Positions 47,217 through 59,700 of a DNA stretch of 64,000 nucleotides are shown here, piece after piece. Both the position numbers and the translations under genes were made by a program. Source of the DNA: Phyto melanocephala (lineage: Eukaryota; Arthropoda; Insecta; Diptera; Rhinophoridae); the NCBI GenBank assembly GCA_941918925.1, contig OW799234.1:61422968-61486967 (forward strand), given 5' to 3'. Every line of letters begins with the position of its first letter. Position 1 is the stretch's first letter. The notes under the pieces were generated by a model. That model was not told where the DNA came from, ran no database searches, and saw nothing but the letters and a program-made list of their open reading frames with translations.

Positions 47217-47363
47217 TACAAAGAAAGTGATACATATTTTATTATAAAGAGATTATTCTATAGCGATTAACAAAATAATAAATATTGTGCTTTAAATGTA
47301 CACAAAATTGGTGGTGGGTATAAAAGATTCGGCACAGCCGAATATAGTGCTCTTACTTGTTTT

Positions 47364-47677
47364 ATAATTAAATATTTAATTAACAGCACTAAAACATAGT
47401 ATTTATGAACTTAGCTGACTTAAATAAAATGCTATTTTTATGTCTATATAAAGGTATTTTTACAACTACCCAGAAGTATAATTAGTTTCTCGAAAATGCC
47501 AGTATAATATTTTTTATATTATTGATAATGTCTCCTATTAAGAAATTTATATCTTTAAGAGAATTTCAGTTTTTAAGATCTGACCAATAATTTGGTCTAA
47601 ACATTTTTTGATTCTTTTTTAATACATAAAATTAAAATTTAGCTAGAAAATGTATATAAAGTTTTTTTATGAAGACT
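47364..47677. other. Unassigned AT-rich sequence
   Basis: No gene or mobile-element end recognised. Confidence 0.4.
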
Positions 47678-47968
47678 TCTAGTCAGTAGTGTGTTGGTCT
47701 GCTAGTTTGTGGGTTGCGGGTTCGATTCCCGACAGAGATTCTGGACTGGTCTGCTTCTCTTCTATTCTAACTATTTCTATTCTTAGTGAATTCTTCTCTT
47801 CATTTCTATATTAAAGCGTTACAATGGACCGTAATGGTCTCCGGGTGAGGATGTGAGGAAAACTTTGCACCAGCCTTACCTAACTACCTAGTGGCGATTG
47901 TCTACCCGCAGACAAGCCATAAGACTTCGCGGATTTTAACTATTAAGAATTGAATATAATAATAAAGG
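47678..47968 (+). mobile_element. tRNA-derived SINE, copy 1 (5'-truncated)
   Basis: Has a polymerase III B-box match GGTTCGATTCC at 47720-47730 and then CTGGTCTGCTTCTCTTCTAT, CAATGGACCGTAATGGTCTC and CACCAGCCTTACCTA. The same parts are in copy 2 at 56726-56924. The A-box region is poorly preserved. It continues past the end point of copy 2 with GTGGCGATTGTCTACCCGCA and ends in a TAATAATAAAGG-type tail. Confidence 0.7.
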
Positions 47969-48089
47969 ATATTATATATAAAAAAAAAACTTATTTAAAA
48001 TATTCATTTATATAATAAAAATATGTTGAAATTAAATTTCCACAAAAATGTTTATCATCCTTGAATATAGATTATAAACATTAATTATT

Positions 48090-49837
48090 AACAAGTAAGA
48101 GCACTATATTATACCACCAATTTTGTGTACATTTAAAGCACAATAAATAATTATTATTTTGTTAATCGCTATAGAATAATCTCTTTATAATAAAATATGT
48201 ATCACTTTCTTTGTAGAGGGTTGTTAAATTTTAAGGGCCCATGTTGAAGGTGAACCACATCTAAGCTTCAACTTTTTTCTTGTATTTCATTTCACATTTC
48301 TCAATCTCAGACTAACTCAATTTGAACCGTGGAAAGATACGCAATCGACCAACGCTTTTAAATATTAAAGATTTTTATAAAAATGGGCGTTCAAATCAAA
48401 ATGAATTTTGTGCACTTCGTGATTATTTTGGTCAACAAAATCGTTCGAATTCGTCCACAATCGTGAGATTTTGTAAAAAATATTTAAATGTCTGCAAAGC
48501 AGGTCTGTATGAAATGTGAAAACATCTGTGAATGCCATCTTAGTTCGTTGAATGGGAAACATTGCTGTTTTTCACGATAACGTGGCAAAAGAGCAAGCAA
48601 CCTCGACTCATCATCGTGCCCAACAATCGAGCATCAACAGTGTCATTGAAAATATGGACTATCGGATCGAGGTGTGCCGCCTAGGTTGGGGAGGCCTTTT
48701 GGCCGATATTTTGTTCCATACATAATTGAAGCATACAAATATTATCGTTATAAAAATAAATGATAATAATTTCATAATAATTTTTTTCAAAACTTCGGTA
48801 TGCTAGAAAAATGTTTTCGTAAATTTAATCTTTCAATGAAAGTGGCCGTTAAAATACGCGTGTCAATAAAGTTTCTGCTAATAAACATCACTTAGATATT
48901 TCAATATAGTCCTTTAGTATTCCAAAATCTTTGTTAATAGAGAAATTACATGAATTTTAGGTAAAACGTTATATGTGAGGTGGGCGTAAAAGTGGGCGTG
49001 GCACCTTAATTTTCTGGCACAGTAATGACATTGCCTAGGGGGATATACATAGCAAATTTGATCATCATAGCTGAGCTTTTAAATTTCATTAACGGTAGAT
49101 AACGTGAAAAGTGGGCGTTATAGTAGGCGTGTCAAAGTTATTTTTGCGAATGAGTACAACTTAGGTGTTTCAATATAGCCCTTTATTGTTCCAAAATCTT
49201 TATTAATAGAGAAATTATATGAATTTTAGGTAAAACGTTATATGGGAGGTGGGCGTAAAAGTGGGCGTGGCACATTGATTTTCGTACATCAAATTTTGTT
49301 GCTTTTATGACGTTTTTGTTTTTAAATATACCGAAAAATACACTGTGCGGTATAAATTTTCGTACATTTTGATCGATAACTCCTCTCCTAATACATAGAT
49401 TTAGATGATTTTCGGGGGACAATATTGTTTTTACTCAGGAAATATATATTCGAAGTTTCATGAGTCTACGTTAATGCATTTGGACACAATTCCGATTTAT
49501 TCGATGTTTGAAGGACACGGTTTTTTCGACCTACTCCTGCTTTTCGAGCTATAACTCTCTTCCTAATATTCCGATTTAGCTCATTTTCAATACCAAACAA
49601 ACCTTGTCTATAAGAAAGACTCTGGCAAAATTGGAGCCCCCTAGCTTTTTCGGTGCGACCTCTATCGTGCTTTCAACAGACGGACAGACGGACGGACATA
49701 GCTAGATCGTCATCAAATCAAACCCTTATTCAGAATATATATACTTTATGGGGTCTAAAATGGATATTTCGATGTGTTACAAACGGAATGACAAAATGAA
49801 TATACCCCCACCATTTTTTTGGTGGCGGGTATAAAAA
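48090..49837 (-). mobile_element. DINE-1-like element, copy E
   Basis: Runs from AACAAGTAAGAGCACTATAT (3' end, with the hairpin largely deleted) to GGTGGCGGGTATAAAAA (5' end). Core TATATACTTTATGGGGTC near 49738. It carries the mariner-type derivative at 48216-48788 but lacks the nested segment of copies A and D. Confidence 0.85.
48216..48788 (+). mobile_element. IS630/Tc1/mariner-type internally deleted element inside copy E
   Basis: Left end GAGGGTTGTTAAATTTTAAG after TA (48214-48215). The right terminal repeat is lost by a small deletion near 48788. Frame 48322-48519 reads NIKDFYKNGRSNQNEFCALR, then DYFGQQNRSNSSTIV (N-terminal DNA-binding region). Another frame gives NVKTSVNAILV, VAKEQATSTHHRAQQ, and then VIENMDYRIEVC, with GGLLADILFHT at the C-terminus. 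Catalytic domain absent. Confidence 0.7.
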
Positions 49838-49959
49838 CCCTTAGATCTAGTAGTACGATTTATATAAAAAGCGAAAGCCGACTTCATAAACATAATTTAT
49901 AAATAAAATAAACAAATATTTGGAATAATAGAAAACCCGATTTTCGAAGAATTCGAAAA

Positions 49960-49982
49960 ACCCAAAAAAAAAAAAAAAAAAA
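49960..49982 (+). repeat. Poly-A tract
   Basis: A run of about 20 adenines between the DINE-1-like copy E and the DUF1295 copy, on the upstream side of the latter. It is therefore not that copy's retroposition tail if the copy is in plus orientation. Confidence 0.8.
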
Positions 49983-50053
49983 TTTGTAAGCTTCAATGAC
50001 CTATGACGTCAAAAAACTTATGTTGTTAACAATATAAAACGATATATAAGTAG

Positions 50054-51477
<1,424 letters not shown>

Positions 51478-51479
51478 TT

Positions 51480-53655
51480 CAGTTTCTATATCGTGTCACA
51501 TTCGTATATCTATTAATGCTCGTTTGTCTTGTTATCAGAACCAAATTATAATACAATTTTTTTAATGATTAAAATTAAAATGATTAAAAATTAAAAAAAA
51601 AATTTTTTTGAAAAACTATTTATTTTTATTAACAAAAATGTTCTAAAAATTTTGTTAATAAGAAGATGAGCTTAAGTTCGAAAAAAATAATTTACAATAA
51701 ATTTATTTAAACACAAAGAATAATTCGAAATAATATTTTTATTTTTATAATTATAACTGAGAGGTAGATCAAAGTGTCCTGATATTTTTCAAAACATGAT
51801 TGATTATTACATTATATTTTAAGTATAATTTGTTTTCATAAAACTTTCTCACCGATTATAGCCTAAAGGCTAGGTAATTAAAACTTTAAATAAACTAAAA
51901 AAAAACCAAATTTTTTATAATTGTATTATACAATATATATAATGTTTATGACTAGTTCAACTCGGTCCGCATTGCAGGCCCCTACGATATTTAGGATAAA
52001 ATCTAATATCGTTATTAGCAAAAAAATTATTTTATGATTTTTTTATTACACCTTCCGTCTGGTATTTGTTGTTTTTTTTTTTTTTTTTTTTTTTGCTATT
52101 TTCTATAAAATTAACTTTATGTGACTTAGAATTTTTGAATCAATATTTGAATCTGAAGTGGGTTATCATTCCCACCCTTTGACCCCAATGATCATTGCCA
52201 TTGACTTTACCGAGAAGTTATTTAGGTGTTTGTGTATGTCTGTAAGACTTTCTAAATGTCTGCCAGTTTGCCTGTGTTATTAAATATGTTCATATACATG
52301 TACTCGTAAATTGAAGCACAAATGTGTTTTGTTGCTATTAAACGTTATGTGGTGTTTGCTTGTAACTGCTGTTTTACGAGCTGCTTGTAACTGTGTATAC
52401 TTGTGTATTTATGTTTGTGTTGGTAATTAGGAAACTTAAGTGAAGTATATTACAAAAAAAATTCATAAACTTGGCCAATTACAGCACTAAAGTTTCTCTT
52501 AAATTACTTTAGTATTAAATTGATGTGGATCGACCATTTGACCAATCAACTATTGTTGATAACAATAACATAACAGGGAAACAAATTAAGGAAAAAAAAA
52601 ACAATTTTCTGTAAAGAAGAAATAATAGTGAACAGATTTATTATTAGAGTCATAAGTCAAAGTTATAAAATTAACGTATAGCAAGAAACTGTAAAAATAT
52701 TTAGGAAAAAAAGGGGGAAAATTAGATGTTAAATTCCAATATCTGGGAGCTAATTAAACTGGATAATTTTTTAAATCATATTATAATCGAATTGTCTTTT
52801 TAATAAAACGATAATTCTAGTAGTACTATCTTGCTGCAAACACAAAGTCCTCAAGACTATTTTTTTTAGCGATATAAACCCAGCAATTTTACATGATTTT
52901 TTTTCTAAAGTTGTAAAATATATATAAAAATGTTAATATTTGTTGCACAGGTTTCAGGTAACTTTCACAAAATATAAAAAAAAATAGAAAAAAAGACGGG
53001 ATGTAGTACACAAGCCATATTAAACATTTAAAATTATTCTTCATAATTTATTAAATATTAAGCTCAACGGGGAAGTATAATGTGGCAGATTATAAATGAA
53101 TATTTGATTGTATGTGTATATTGTGGGCATAAGCTTTAAAATACTTAAATAGAATGCACACATGTTTAGGCTTAGAGTATAAAAAATCCATATTTAAATC
53201 AGGCTATTATGTTAAGTAAAGACAAGACGGGGAGGGTAACCCAAATATATTATAATTTTCATTTTAAAGAACAACAATTTATATACAACTATGGACATAT
53301 AAATGGCACATTTCACCAAGAGTCTTTCTTCTGCTACAATACCGTAAATATTATTACAAATAAAAATTTTTGTTTTATCCCAAATTTCTTATGCATTTGA
53401 AGCACTGATATAAACTCAAAATTTAAATTCATATATGAAATATATATTTTACACTTTTTTTCGGGAAATTTTCATTATTTTAGAAATTTCTGCCACTATC
53501 TTTCCATCTACATGCATTTTCCATATAATCGGCCTTTTCTCAGTTCTGGTATGTTTGCCTGATCCAATTTTTAAAAATTTTTCGCTCTTAACACTTAGTT
53601 TTTAACTATGCAAAGTATCAACTGATTTAAAGAAAATCAAAGGGAGAACTGCCTA
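51480..53655. other. Mostly unassigned sequence
   Basis: Contains a LINE tail motif (51855-51895) and a poly-T run of about 26 bases near 52071-52095. The section 52100-52440 looks like unique host DNA (little repeat signature). No gene recognised. Confidence 0.4.
51855..51895 (+). repeat. Retroelement 3' tail motif, copy 3
   Basis: TATAGCCTAAAGGCTAGG then an AAATAAACTAAAAAAAAA tail. Same motif as 12925-12975 and 33427-33490. Confidence 0.45.
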
Positions 53656-53805
53656 TACTAAAACAAGTAAGAGCACTATATTCGGCTGTGCCGAATCTTT
53701 TATACCCACCACCAATTTTGTGTACATTTAAAGCACAATAATTATTATTTTGTTAATCGCTTGGAATAATCTCTTTATAATAAAATATACATCTCTTTCT
53801 TTGTA

Positions 53806-54289
53806 GAGGGTGGTTAAATTTTAAATTTAAAACAGAGGCCGAATTACGGCACTCGAACGTGATCGAAATTTGAAAACTCTTATTAGAATCTATATACCTA
53901 AAGCATACTCGATCGTTCGAGTAAAATTTCGATCGATATCGAATGCCGTAATTCGGCCCCAGGTCTGTATAAAATGTTAGAACATCTATGAATGCCTTCT
54001 AAATTCGTTAAATGAGAAGCATTGCTGTTTATCGCGATAGTGTGGCAAAAAAACAGTCAACTTCGACTCATCATCGTGCCAAACAATTGAGCATCAGCAA
54101 TGTTATTTAAAATTTGGACTATCGGATCGAGGTGTGCCGTTGAGGTCGCGGGGCCATTTGGCCGATATTTTGTTCCATACATAATTGAACCATACAAATA
54201 TTATCATTAAAAAAGAAATGATAATAATTTCCTAAATAATTTGTGTTTTATTCAAAATCAACATCGGCCCTTAAAATTTAACCACCCTT
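53806..54289 (+). mobile_element. IS630/Tc1/mariner-type element inside copy F, disrupted by a MITE
   Basis: Left end GAGGGTGGTTAAATTTTAA after TA; right end CCTTAAAATTTAACCACCC then TT before TA. The first part of the N-terminal region is missing, replaced by the MITE. The later part and the VIXNLDYRIEVCR-type C-terminus remain. Confidence 0.65.
53837..53958. mobile_element. 122 bp palindromic MITE
   Basis: Ends GGCCGAATTACGGCA (53837-53851) and TGCCGTAATTCGGCC (53944-53958), exact reverse complements. The similarity extends inward (TCGAACGTGATCGAAATTT against TCGATATCGATCGAAATTT). Non-coding. Confidence 0.8.
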
Positions 54290-55179
54290 TATAACTTGGA
54301 TATGCTGGTAAAATGTTTTCGTAAATTAAGTGTTTCAGTGAAAATGGGCGTTAAAGTAAGCGTGTCAATAAAATTTCTGCTAATAAATACAAGTTAGATA
54401 TTTCAATATAGTCCGTAATTCTTCCAAAATATTTATTCATTGAGAAATTATATGAATTTGAAATAAAGCATTATATAGGATGTGGGCGTAAGAGTGGGCG
54501 TGTCACCTAAATTTTCTGGCATAACAATAACATTGACTAGAAGGATTTCCGTAGCAAATTTTATCATCATACCTCTAATTTTGTCGGTTTTATAAATTTA
54601 AATTTCATTAACAGTAAATAACGTGGAAAGTGAGCGTTATAGTAGGTGTGTCGAAGTTATTTATGCTAATAAATACAACTTAGATATTTCAATAAAATCC
54701 TTTATTATTCGATTTATAGAGAAATTATAAGAATTTGAGAGAAAACGTTGTATGGGAGGTTGGCGTGTCACATTTATTTTCCGTCAGAAGAAAGCCTTTG
54801 ACCAAAAAGCAATTCCTGCAAAATTTCAGAATCGTAGATCTAAATTTGTCACTCTTATTAGGTTTAAAATTTTTAACATATTGGAAAATACACTGCGCGG
54901 TATAAATTTTCGTACATTTTGAGCTCTAACTCCCTTCCTAATACATGCATTTAGGCAATTTTTCTTTCTTCCTTATACTCCGATTTAGCCAATTTTCTAT
55001 TCCAAACAAACCTTGTGTATAAGACATATTCTGGCAAAATTTGAGCCCACTAGCTGTTTCGATGCGACCTCTGTCGTGCTTTTAACAGACGGACATACGG
55101 ACGGACATAGCTAGATCGTCGTCAAATAAAACCCCGATTAGGAATATACATACCATTTTTTTGGTGGCGGATATAAAAA

Positions 55180-55995
55180 CTCAAATACTTCAAAAAACAC
55201 ATTACAAAAAAATTTGTTTAGCTCTTTTACTAAAATTTTGCAAAAAATATTTGACCTTGTGTCACAAAAATTGGTCTGCTGATCACGGTCGGATCGTAAC
55301 GGGTATAAAATGGGGTATAGGGGTATAGAGGAGAGTTTTATCTACTAAATGGTGCTAATTTCTTTTTGTTATCTTATGTTTTCTAGAAGTTATGGTGTAT
55401 TAAAAAAAGGAATTTAGGAAAATTTAGACCTAAAGATAAAAAAAAAATTATTTCTAAACATTATAAACAATTTATTTTCATGTACTAATGGCTAACAAAT
55501 TTTAAAATTATACAAAACTTATTTCGTTTGAAAATTTTCTAAAAGTAAAATGTTATAGAACTTTAAAAATCAAAATCTTACTAATAAATTTCCTGTTTTA
55601 GCAAAATGCTGATCATGTCTATTTTGAGTCACCCTGTGGCCCTTAAAATTTAACCACCCTTTACAAAAAAATAGATAGATAAAAAAAAAATTTGTTAAAA
55701 TATGTATTTTAAATATTCAAATACTTATTTTAAATCTACTGATGCACATTTTTTTTTAATATTTTTAAATCTTAAACCTCATAAGACTGTGTGTACAACT
55801 ATATGTAAAGTTGGGCACAAATCATTACTCTAGTTAATTTTTGTCAACAAACTTCGGTCATTTTCGTTTTCACAAACCCCTATAAAATTCCTTTGTAGTT
55901 TGTGCAAAAAAATGTTACTAGAGTCATCTAGTGTTCTACGTGATGTTTAGCAAAGACATCATCCTTAGTGTTTGCAAAATTCAACAGATGTCGCC
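55180..55995. other. Inter-element stretch with an inverted DINE-1 segment
   Basis: 55390-55665 matches about 7850-8110 of copy A and 46140-46435 of copy D, but is inverted relative to the neighbouring copies F and G. It ends CACCCTGTGGCCCTTAAAAT then TTAACCACCC. The remaining bases are unassigned. Confidence 0.5.
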
Positions 55996-55997
55996 AT

Positions 55998-56702
55998 CTG
56001 CAATGAATAAATGCTAATAAATATGACTAATATATTTTTATAAAAATTTAAAAAAAAAAGTGGGCGTGGCACATTTATTTTTCGTTATAACGAAGACTTT
56101 GACCAAAAAACCATGTTTGCAAAATTTCAGAACCGTACATATAGTTTTGTCAGTTTTATTACGTTTTAAACTTCAAATATACACTGAGCGGTATAAATTT
56201 TCGTACATTTTGACCTATAACTCCTTTTCTAATGCATAGATTTAAGCAATTTTTGGGGAGAAATATTCTTTTGACTCGAGAAATATATATTCGAAGTTTC
56301 ATGACTCTACGTTTATGCGTTTGGACACAATTCCTTTTTTTTCGATGTTTGAAGGACACGGTTTTTTCGACCTATTCTTGCTTTACGAGCTATAACTCTC
56401 TTTCTAATATTCCGATTTAGCCCATTTTCAATACCAAACAAACCTTGTCTATTAGAAAGAGTCTGGCAAAATTTGAGCCCTTTAGCGTTTTCGGTGCGAC
56501 CTCTATCGTGCTTTCAACAGACGGACAGACGGACAGACGGACAGACGGACAGACGGACGGACATAGCTAGATCGTCATCAAATCAAACCCCGATTCAGAA
56601 TATATATACTTTATGGGGTCTAAAATGGATATTTCGATGTGTTACAAACGGAATGACAAAATGAATATACCCCCACCATTTTTTTGGTGGCGGGTGTAAA
56701 AA
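55998..56702 (-). mobile_element. DINE-1-like element, copy G, 5' half
   Basis: Begins with GAATAAATGCTAATAAATATG (equivalent to 8235 in copy A), continues through GGTATAAATTTTCGTAC and GGTGCGACCTCTATCG, has a (GACA/GACG)n tract at 56518-56560 and the core TATATACTTTATGGGGTC near 56600, and ends GGTGGCGGGTGTAAAAA. The 3' half is missing. Confidence 0.8.
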
Positions 56703-56725
56703 CTGTGCCATTTTTATGTCCACTT

Positions 56726-56924
56726 TAGGGTGCCCCGGAGGGCTGGTCAGTAGAGGACTAGTCAGTAGTTTGGGGGTTGCGGGTTCGATTCCCGCCAGAG
56801 ACTCTGGGCTGGTCTGCTTCTCTTTCTCGTCTGTTCTTACTATTTTTATTCTTCTCTCTATTAAAGCGTCACAATGGATCGTAATGGTCTCCGGGTGAGG
56901 GTGCACCAGCCTTACCTACCTACC
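56726..56924 (+). mobile_element. tRNA-derived SINE, copy 2, with 10 bp target duplication
   Basis: About 199 bp with an A-box-like TGGTCAGTAGAGG (56745-56757) and a B-box GGTTCGATTCC (56781-56791), followed by a non-tRNA body shared with 47678-47968. ATGTCCACTT directly flanks both sides (56716-56725 and 56925-56934), as expected for LINE-mediated insertion. It is 24 bases from the end of copy G. Not a functional tRNA: no cloverleaf. Confidence 0.8.
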
Positions 56925-56934
56925 ATGTCCACTT

Positions 56935-57600
56935 AAAATCAGTTTTCTTTATGCAAAATAAAATAACGGTAAATTAATAGCAAAATTTAGCGAAACATTT
57001 GAGCGTTGTTGAGACAAGTACTCTTACAACAACAATCAGAAGACATAAAACTTACACTTTTAAAAGTTTTTCGTTGGAAAAAACTTAAATTTATGCCGAA
57101 TTTGAGTCTGTGCTATTTATATGTCCATAGCTGTACTTGTACGTTTACTTTTATAGTGAACAATACCGTACCATAAAATATATTCGTGTGTGGCTTTTGG
57201 TTTTGCTATTTACTTATAGGTTTTAGTTAGAAAGGGTGTGCAAAATTGCTTCTCATTCCAACACTCTGAGATATGTTAGATTCATTGGGCATCTTATCTT
57301 TGTAGCAGCATAACAAAAAATTTATATACTTAGATATGTAAATGATGTCCAGGTATAAACAGTTCATGCAAAATATGTCTCATCTAAGTTTGTGGTTATG
57401 TTTTAATTTCATAAATGGTTCGTAGAATAATTTTTGAATTATTTGGTGAATTTTTTTGTCCAAAAATTATAGTCAATTTTTAGATTTATTTTTTGAGTAA
57501 TATTTTTTTAGTGTTTCTCTTTTCTTAATAGAAAATATTACAAAAAATGATTTGTTCTTTACAAATTAGCCACCACGAAATTACTTACTTACAAGTAACT
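56935..57600. other. Unassigned sequence
   Basis: No gene or mobile-element end recognised. Confidence 0.4.
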
Positions 57601-57605
57601 ACAAC

Positions 57606-57730
57606 CCGCAAGAAAGATGACGAAGAGGCCGTCCTAAAATCACTTGGATGCGACAGGTTCAAGCTGTACTACAATCTGTCTATATAATCTAGAGTCAAGA
57701 CAGAAATCCACGGAGACCATAAATGGAGGC
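57606..57730 (+). mobile_element. LINE (RTE-type) ORF 3' end remnant
   Basis: The plus-strand frame reads RRGRPKITWMRQVQAVLQSV, then a stop, SQDRNPRRP and MEALC. The GRP..TW...V motif followed by A.DR..WR is the usual C-terminus of RTE/BovB-like reverse transcriptase proteins. Only this last part is present, with stops. Confidence 0.65.
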
Positions 57731-57778
57731 CCTTTGTTGCTAATAGGAATTTTTAGGGATTAAATATAAGTATATTTT

Positions 57779-58380
57779 ACTAGCCCATCCGGCAAACGTT
57801 GTTTTGCCATATAAATTATTTCTAGGAAATATTTTTTTAGTTCAATAAATATAACTAAATTACTCTGAGTACATTCAAGAAAAATGTGAACCATATGTTC
57901 TACGGTACGCAGATCTATCTTAGTTTAAATTTTTATCAAAGCCTTTACGTTATTTAGGTGAGGCATAAATTTTTTCTCCTGGGATAATTCACCCTTTACA
58001 TTTAGGAGTATGAAAAATATATGTTGACCGATTCTCAAACGTTTTTTTGAAAAAAAATACTTAAAACTATATCGACTCAAGTACATAATTTAAAAAAATA
58101 TGGGCGTTAAAGTAGGTGTGGTACAAAAAAGGATCCTAATAATCATACATTATATATTATGTAAAAATTTCAATAAGATCGGTCCAGCAGTCTGTCCTAT
58201 CTAAGGGAATGTGAAAAAGGCGTGCCGTTGAGGGATATGAAAAATAAATGGTGACCGATTCTCAGATCTACCCGCTGTATACACAAAATTTCATGAAAAT
58301 CGGTCGAGCCATTTCGGAGGAATTTAGTCACAAACACAACAACACGACCTTAAGAAATCTTTTTCATACATAAGAATTTC
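57779..58380 (+). repeat. Insect repeat with a CCGGCAAACGTTGTTTTGCC head
   Basis: Starts ACTAGCCCATCCGGCAAACG then TTGTTTTGCC, includes GGGCGTTAAAGTAGG and two ATGGTGACCGATTCTCAGA-type modules, and ends near GAGCCATTTCGGAGG and CACAAACACAACAACACGACC. Its layout parallels the module-repeat family (ACTAG head, modules with AAAATCGGTC, a CA-rich end), but the sequence differs. Confidence 0.5.
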
Positions 58381-58384
58381 TTAT

Positions 58385-59335
58385 TATGACCCTGTTGACA
58401 AGATATAAATGTATTAGATTTTTTTTTAGATGTTATGAACTTCGTAAATACTTTTAAATTAATAAATAATCACTACCCGCCAAACAGTGTTGATGATGAA
58501 TCCTAGCTGGTTTTGAAAATGCATTCCACTAAGCTAGTGTCGTCAAAATTATAAATACTTTTGCAGATTAATTTTTTATTATCACAATTAAAGGTTTTTT
58601 CCACTTTTTTTAAATACACCCAAACCTGATTAAATTTCTAAAATAAGTTTAACAGCAATAAGAAATGACAGTGATAATAAATTCTACAATATTAATAAAT
58701 AATTTAATGCTCGTACATACACATGTTTTGCAGCTTTATTATATATTAGCTTTGATAAATTAATCTCTTTTATGGCGCTCAGGTTTTACTTTATGCAATA
58801 TGTTGTTAAAAAATAATGTTTTCTTTATCTGTAATTTTAGTTATCATATCATTACAAATTAAAATTAATACGCAGTACTTTGGAATATAAATTTATAATT
58901 TAACCACATTTTTTCCATTATATCTGTAGCAAAAAGAAATAACTGCTTAAGTCGCTTTAAGCTACAATGTTGATAAAATCACCCTTGCTACTTATATCGG
59001 AATTTAAGACTACCCTCAGCTTAGTTTTTAACTATTTTGGACAATTTTACTATTTGTAGTGGCGGCCAACATGAATTTTAATTTTAGTGCTTATATTACG
59101 CTAGTGAGGTCCTTTCCGATGATACCAATATTGACTCTCTCGGCTGTCTAGAAGCTAAAAAAATTGATTTTCGTTCGTAAATTTTTGGAAAGTATGTTAA
59201 AAAAATTGCGTTTAATTTATCGATTAGAACCCACTTTATCCAAAAATTTTCACGAATATCTCTAGAAGCATATTATATCTATAAATAGTAGCAAAGGGTA
59301 CCTATAAATTATTGTATGGCTTAAAATTTTAATCT
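58385..59335. other. Unassigned sequence
   Basis: No gene or element end recognised. Confidence 0.4.
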
Positions 59336-59339
59336 TGGT

Positions 59340-59700
59340 GGTAAAAATATGGGAAAAAACAAAGGCAGTCGTGTTTATTTGCTCATATCTCAGAAAGTTA
59401 TAAGGGGATTATGCTGAATTTAAATACTGATTCATTCTCAGATGTTTCCAAAGGATTGATACCATACACAGTTCTGAGACACATATGGTTGCTTCTAAAA
59501 GTTGATTTCAACCAACACATGGACAGACGGTCAGACGGACAGACAGACAGACGGACAGATGGACAGACGGACAGGGCTTAATAGACTTCTATATATTTTA
59601 GAAAATATATACTTTATTGGTTTGGAAATGAAAATTGTAGAAATTACAAACAGAATGACAAAGCTATATATACCCTTGTGCGCCACAGGTGAATCGAATA
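59340..59700 (-). mobile_element. DINE-1-like element, second subfamily (copy K), 5' part
   Basis: On the minus strand it reads TACCC, a TATATAGCTTTGTCATTCTG segment, ACCAATAAAGTATATATTTT, and a (GTCY)n tract (59520-59573), then GTTGAAATCAACTTTTAGAA as in copy J. No 3' end is found. The frames through the tetranucleotide tract are not genes. Confidence 0.65.

Larger units (their letters stand above)
44621..47363 (+). mobile_element. DINE-1-like element, copy D, long form
   Basis: About 2.74 kb. Complete from TATACCCGCCACCAAAAAAA, through the core (near 44703), the (GTCY)n tract (about 44760-44798) and repeated modules, to TTCGGCACAGCCGAA and TGCTCTTACTTGTTTT. It has the same composition as copy A, including the nested segment at about 46020-46435 and the mariner-type derivative at 46610-47216, but lies on the opposite strand. 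Confidence 0.85.
53660..55179 (-). mobile_element. DINE-1-like element, copy F
   Basis: 3' end AAACAAGTAAGAGCACTATA plus the hairpin TTCGGCTGTGCCGAA, 5' end TTTTGGTGGCGGATATAAAA. The core is shortened (the ACTTTATGGGG part is missing). It carries the mariner-type derivative (53806-54289), itself interrupted by a small MITE (53837-53958): three nested layers. Confidence 0.8.

Noticed and set aside
47700..47760. Possible tRNA gene because of GGTTCGATTCC
   Set aside because: No acceptor stem or cloverleaf. The motif is the B-box of a SINE present twice in the window.
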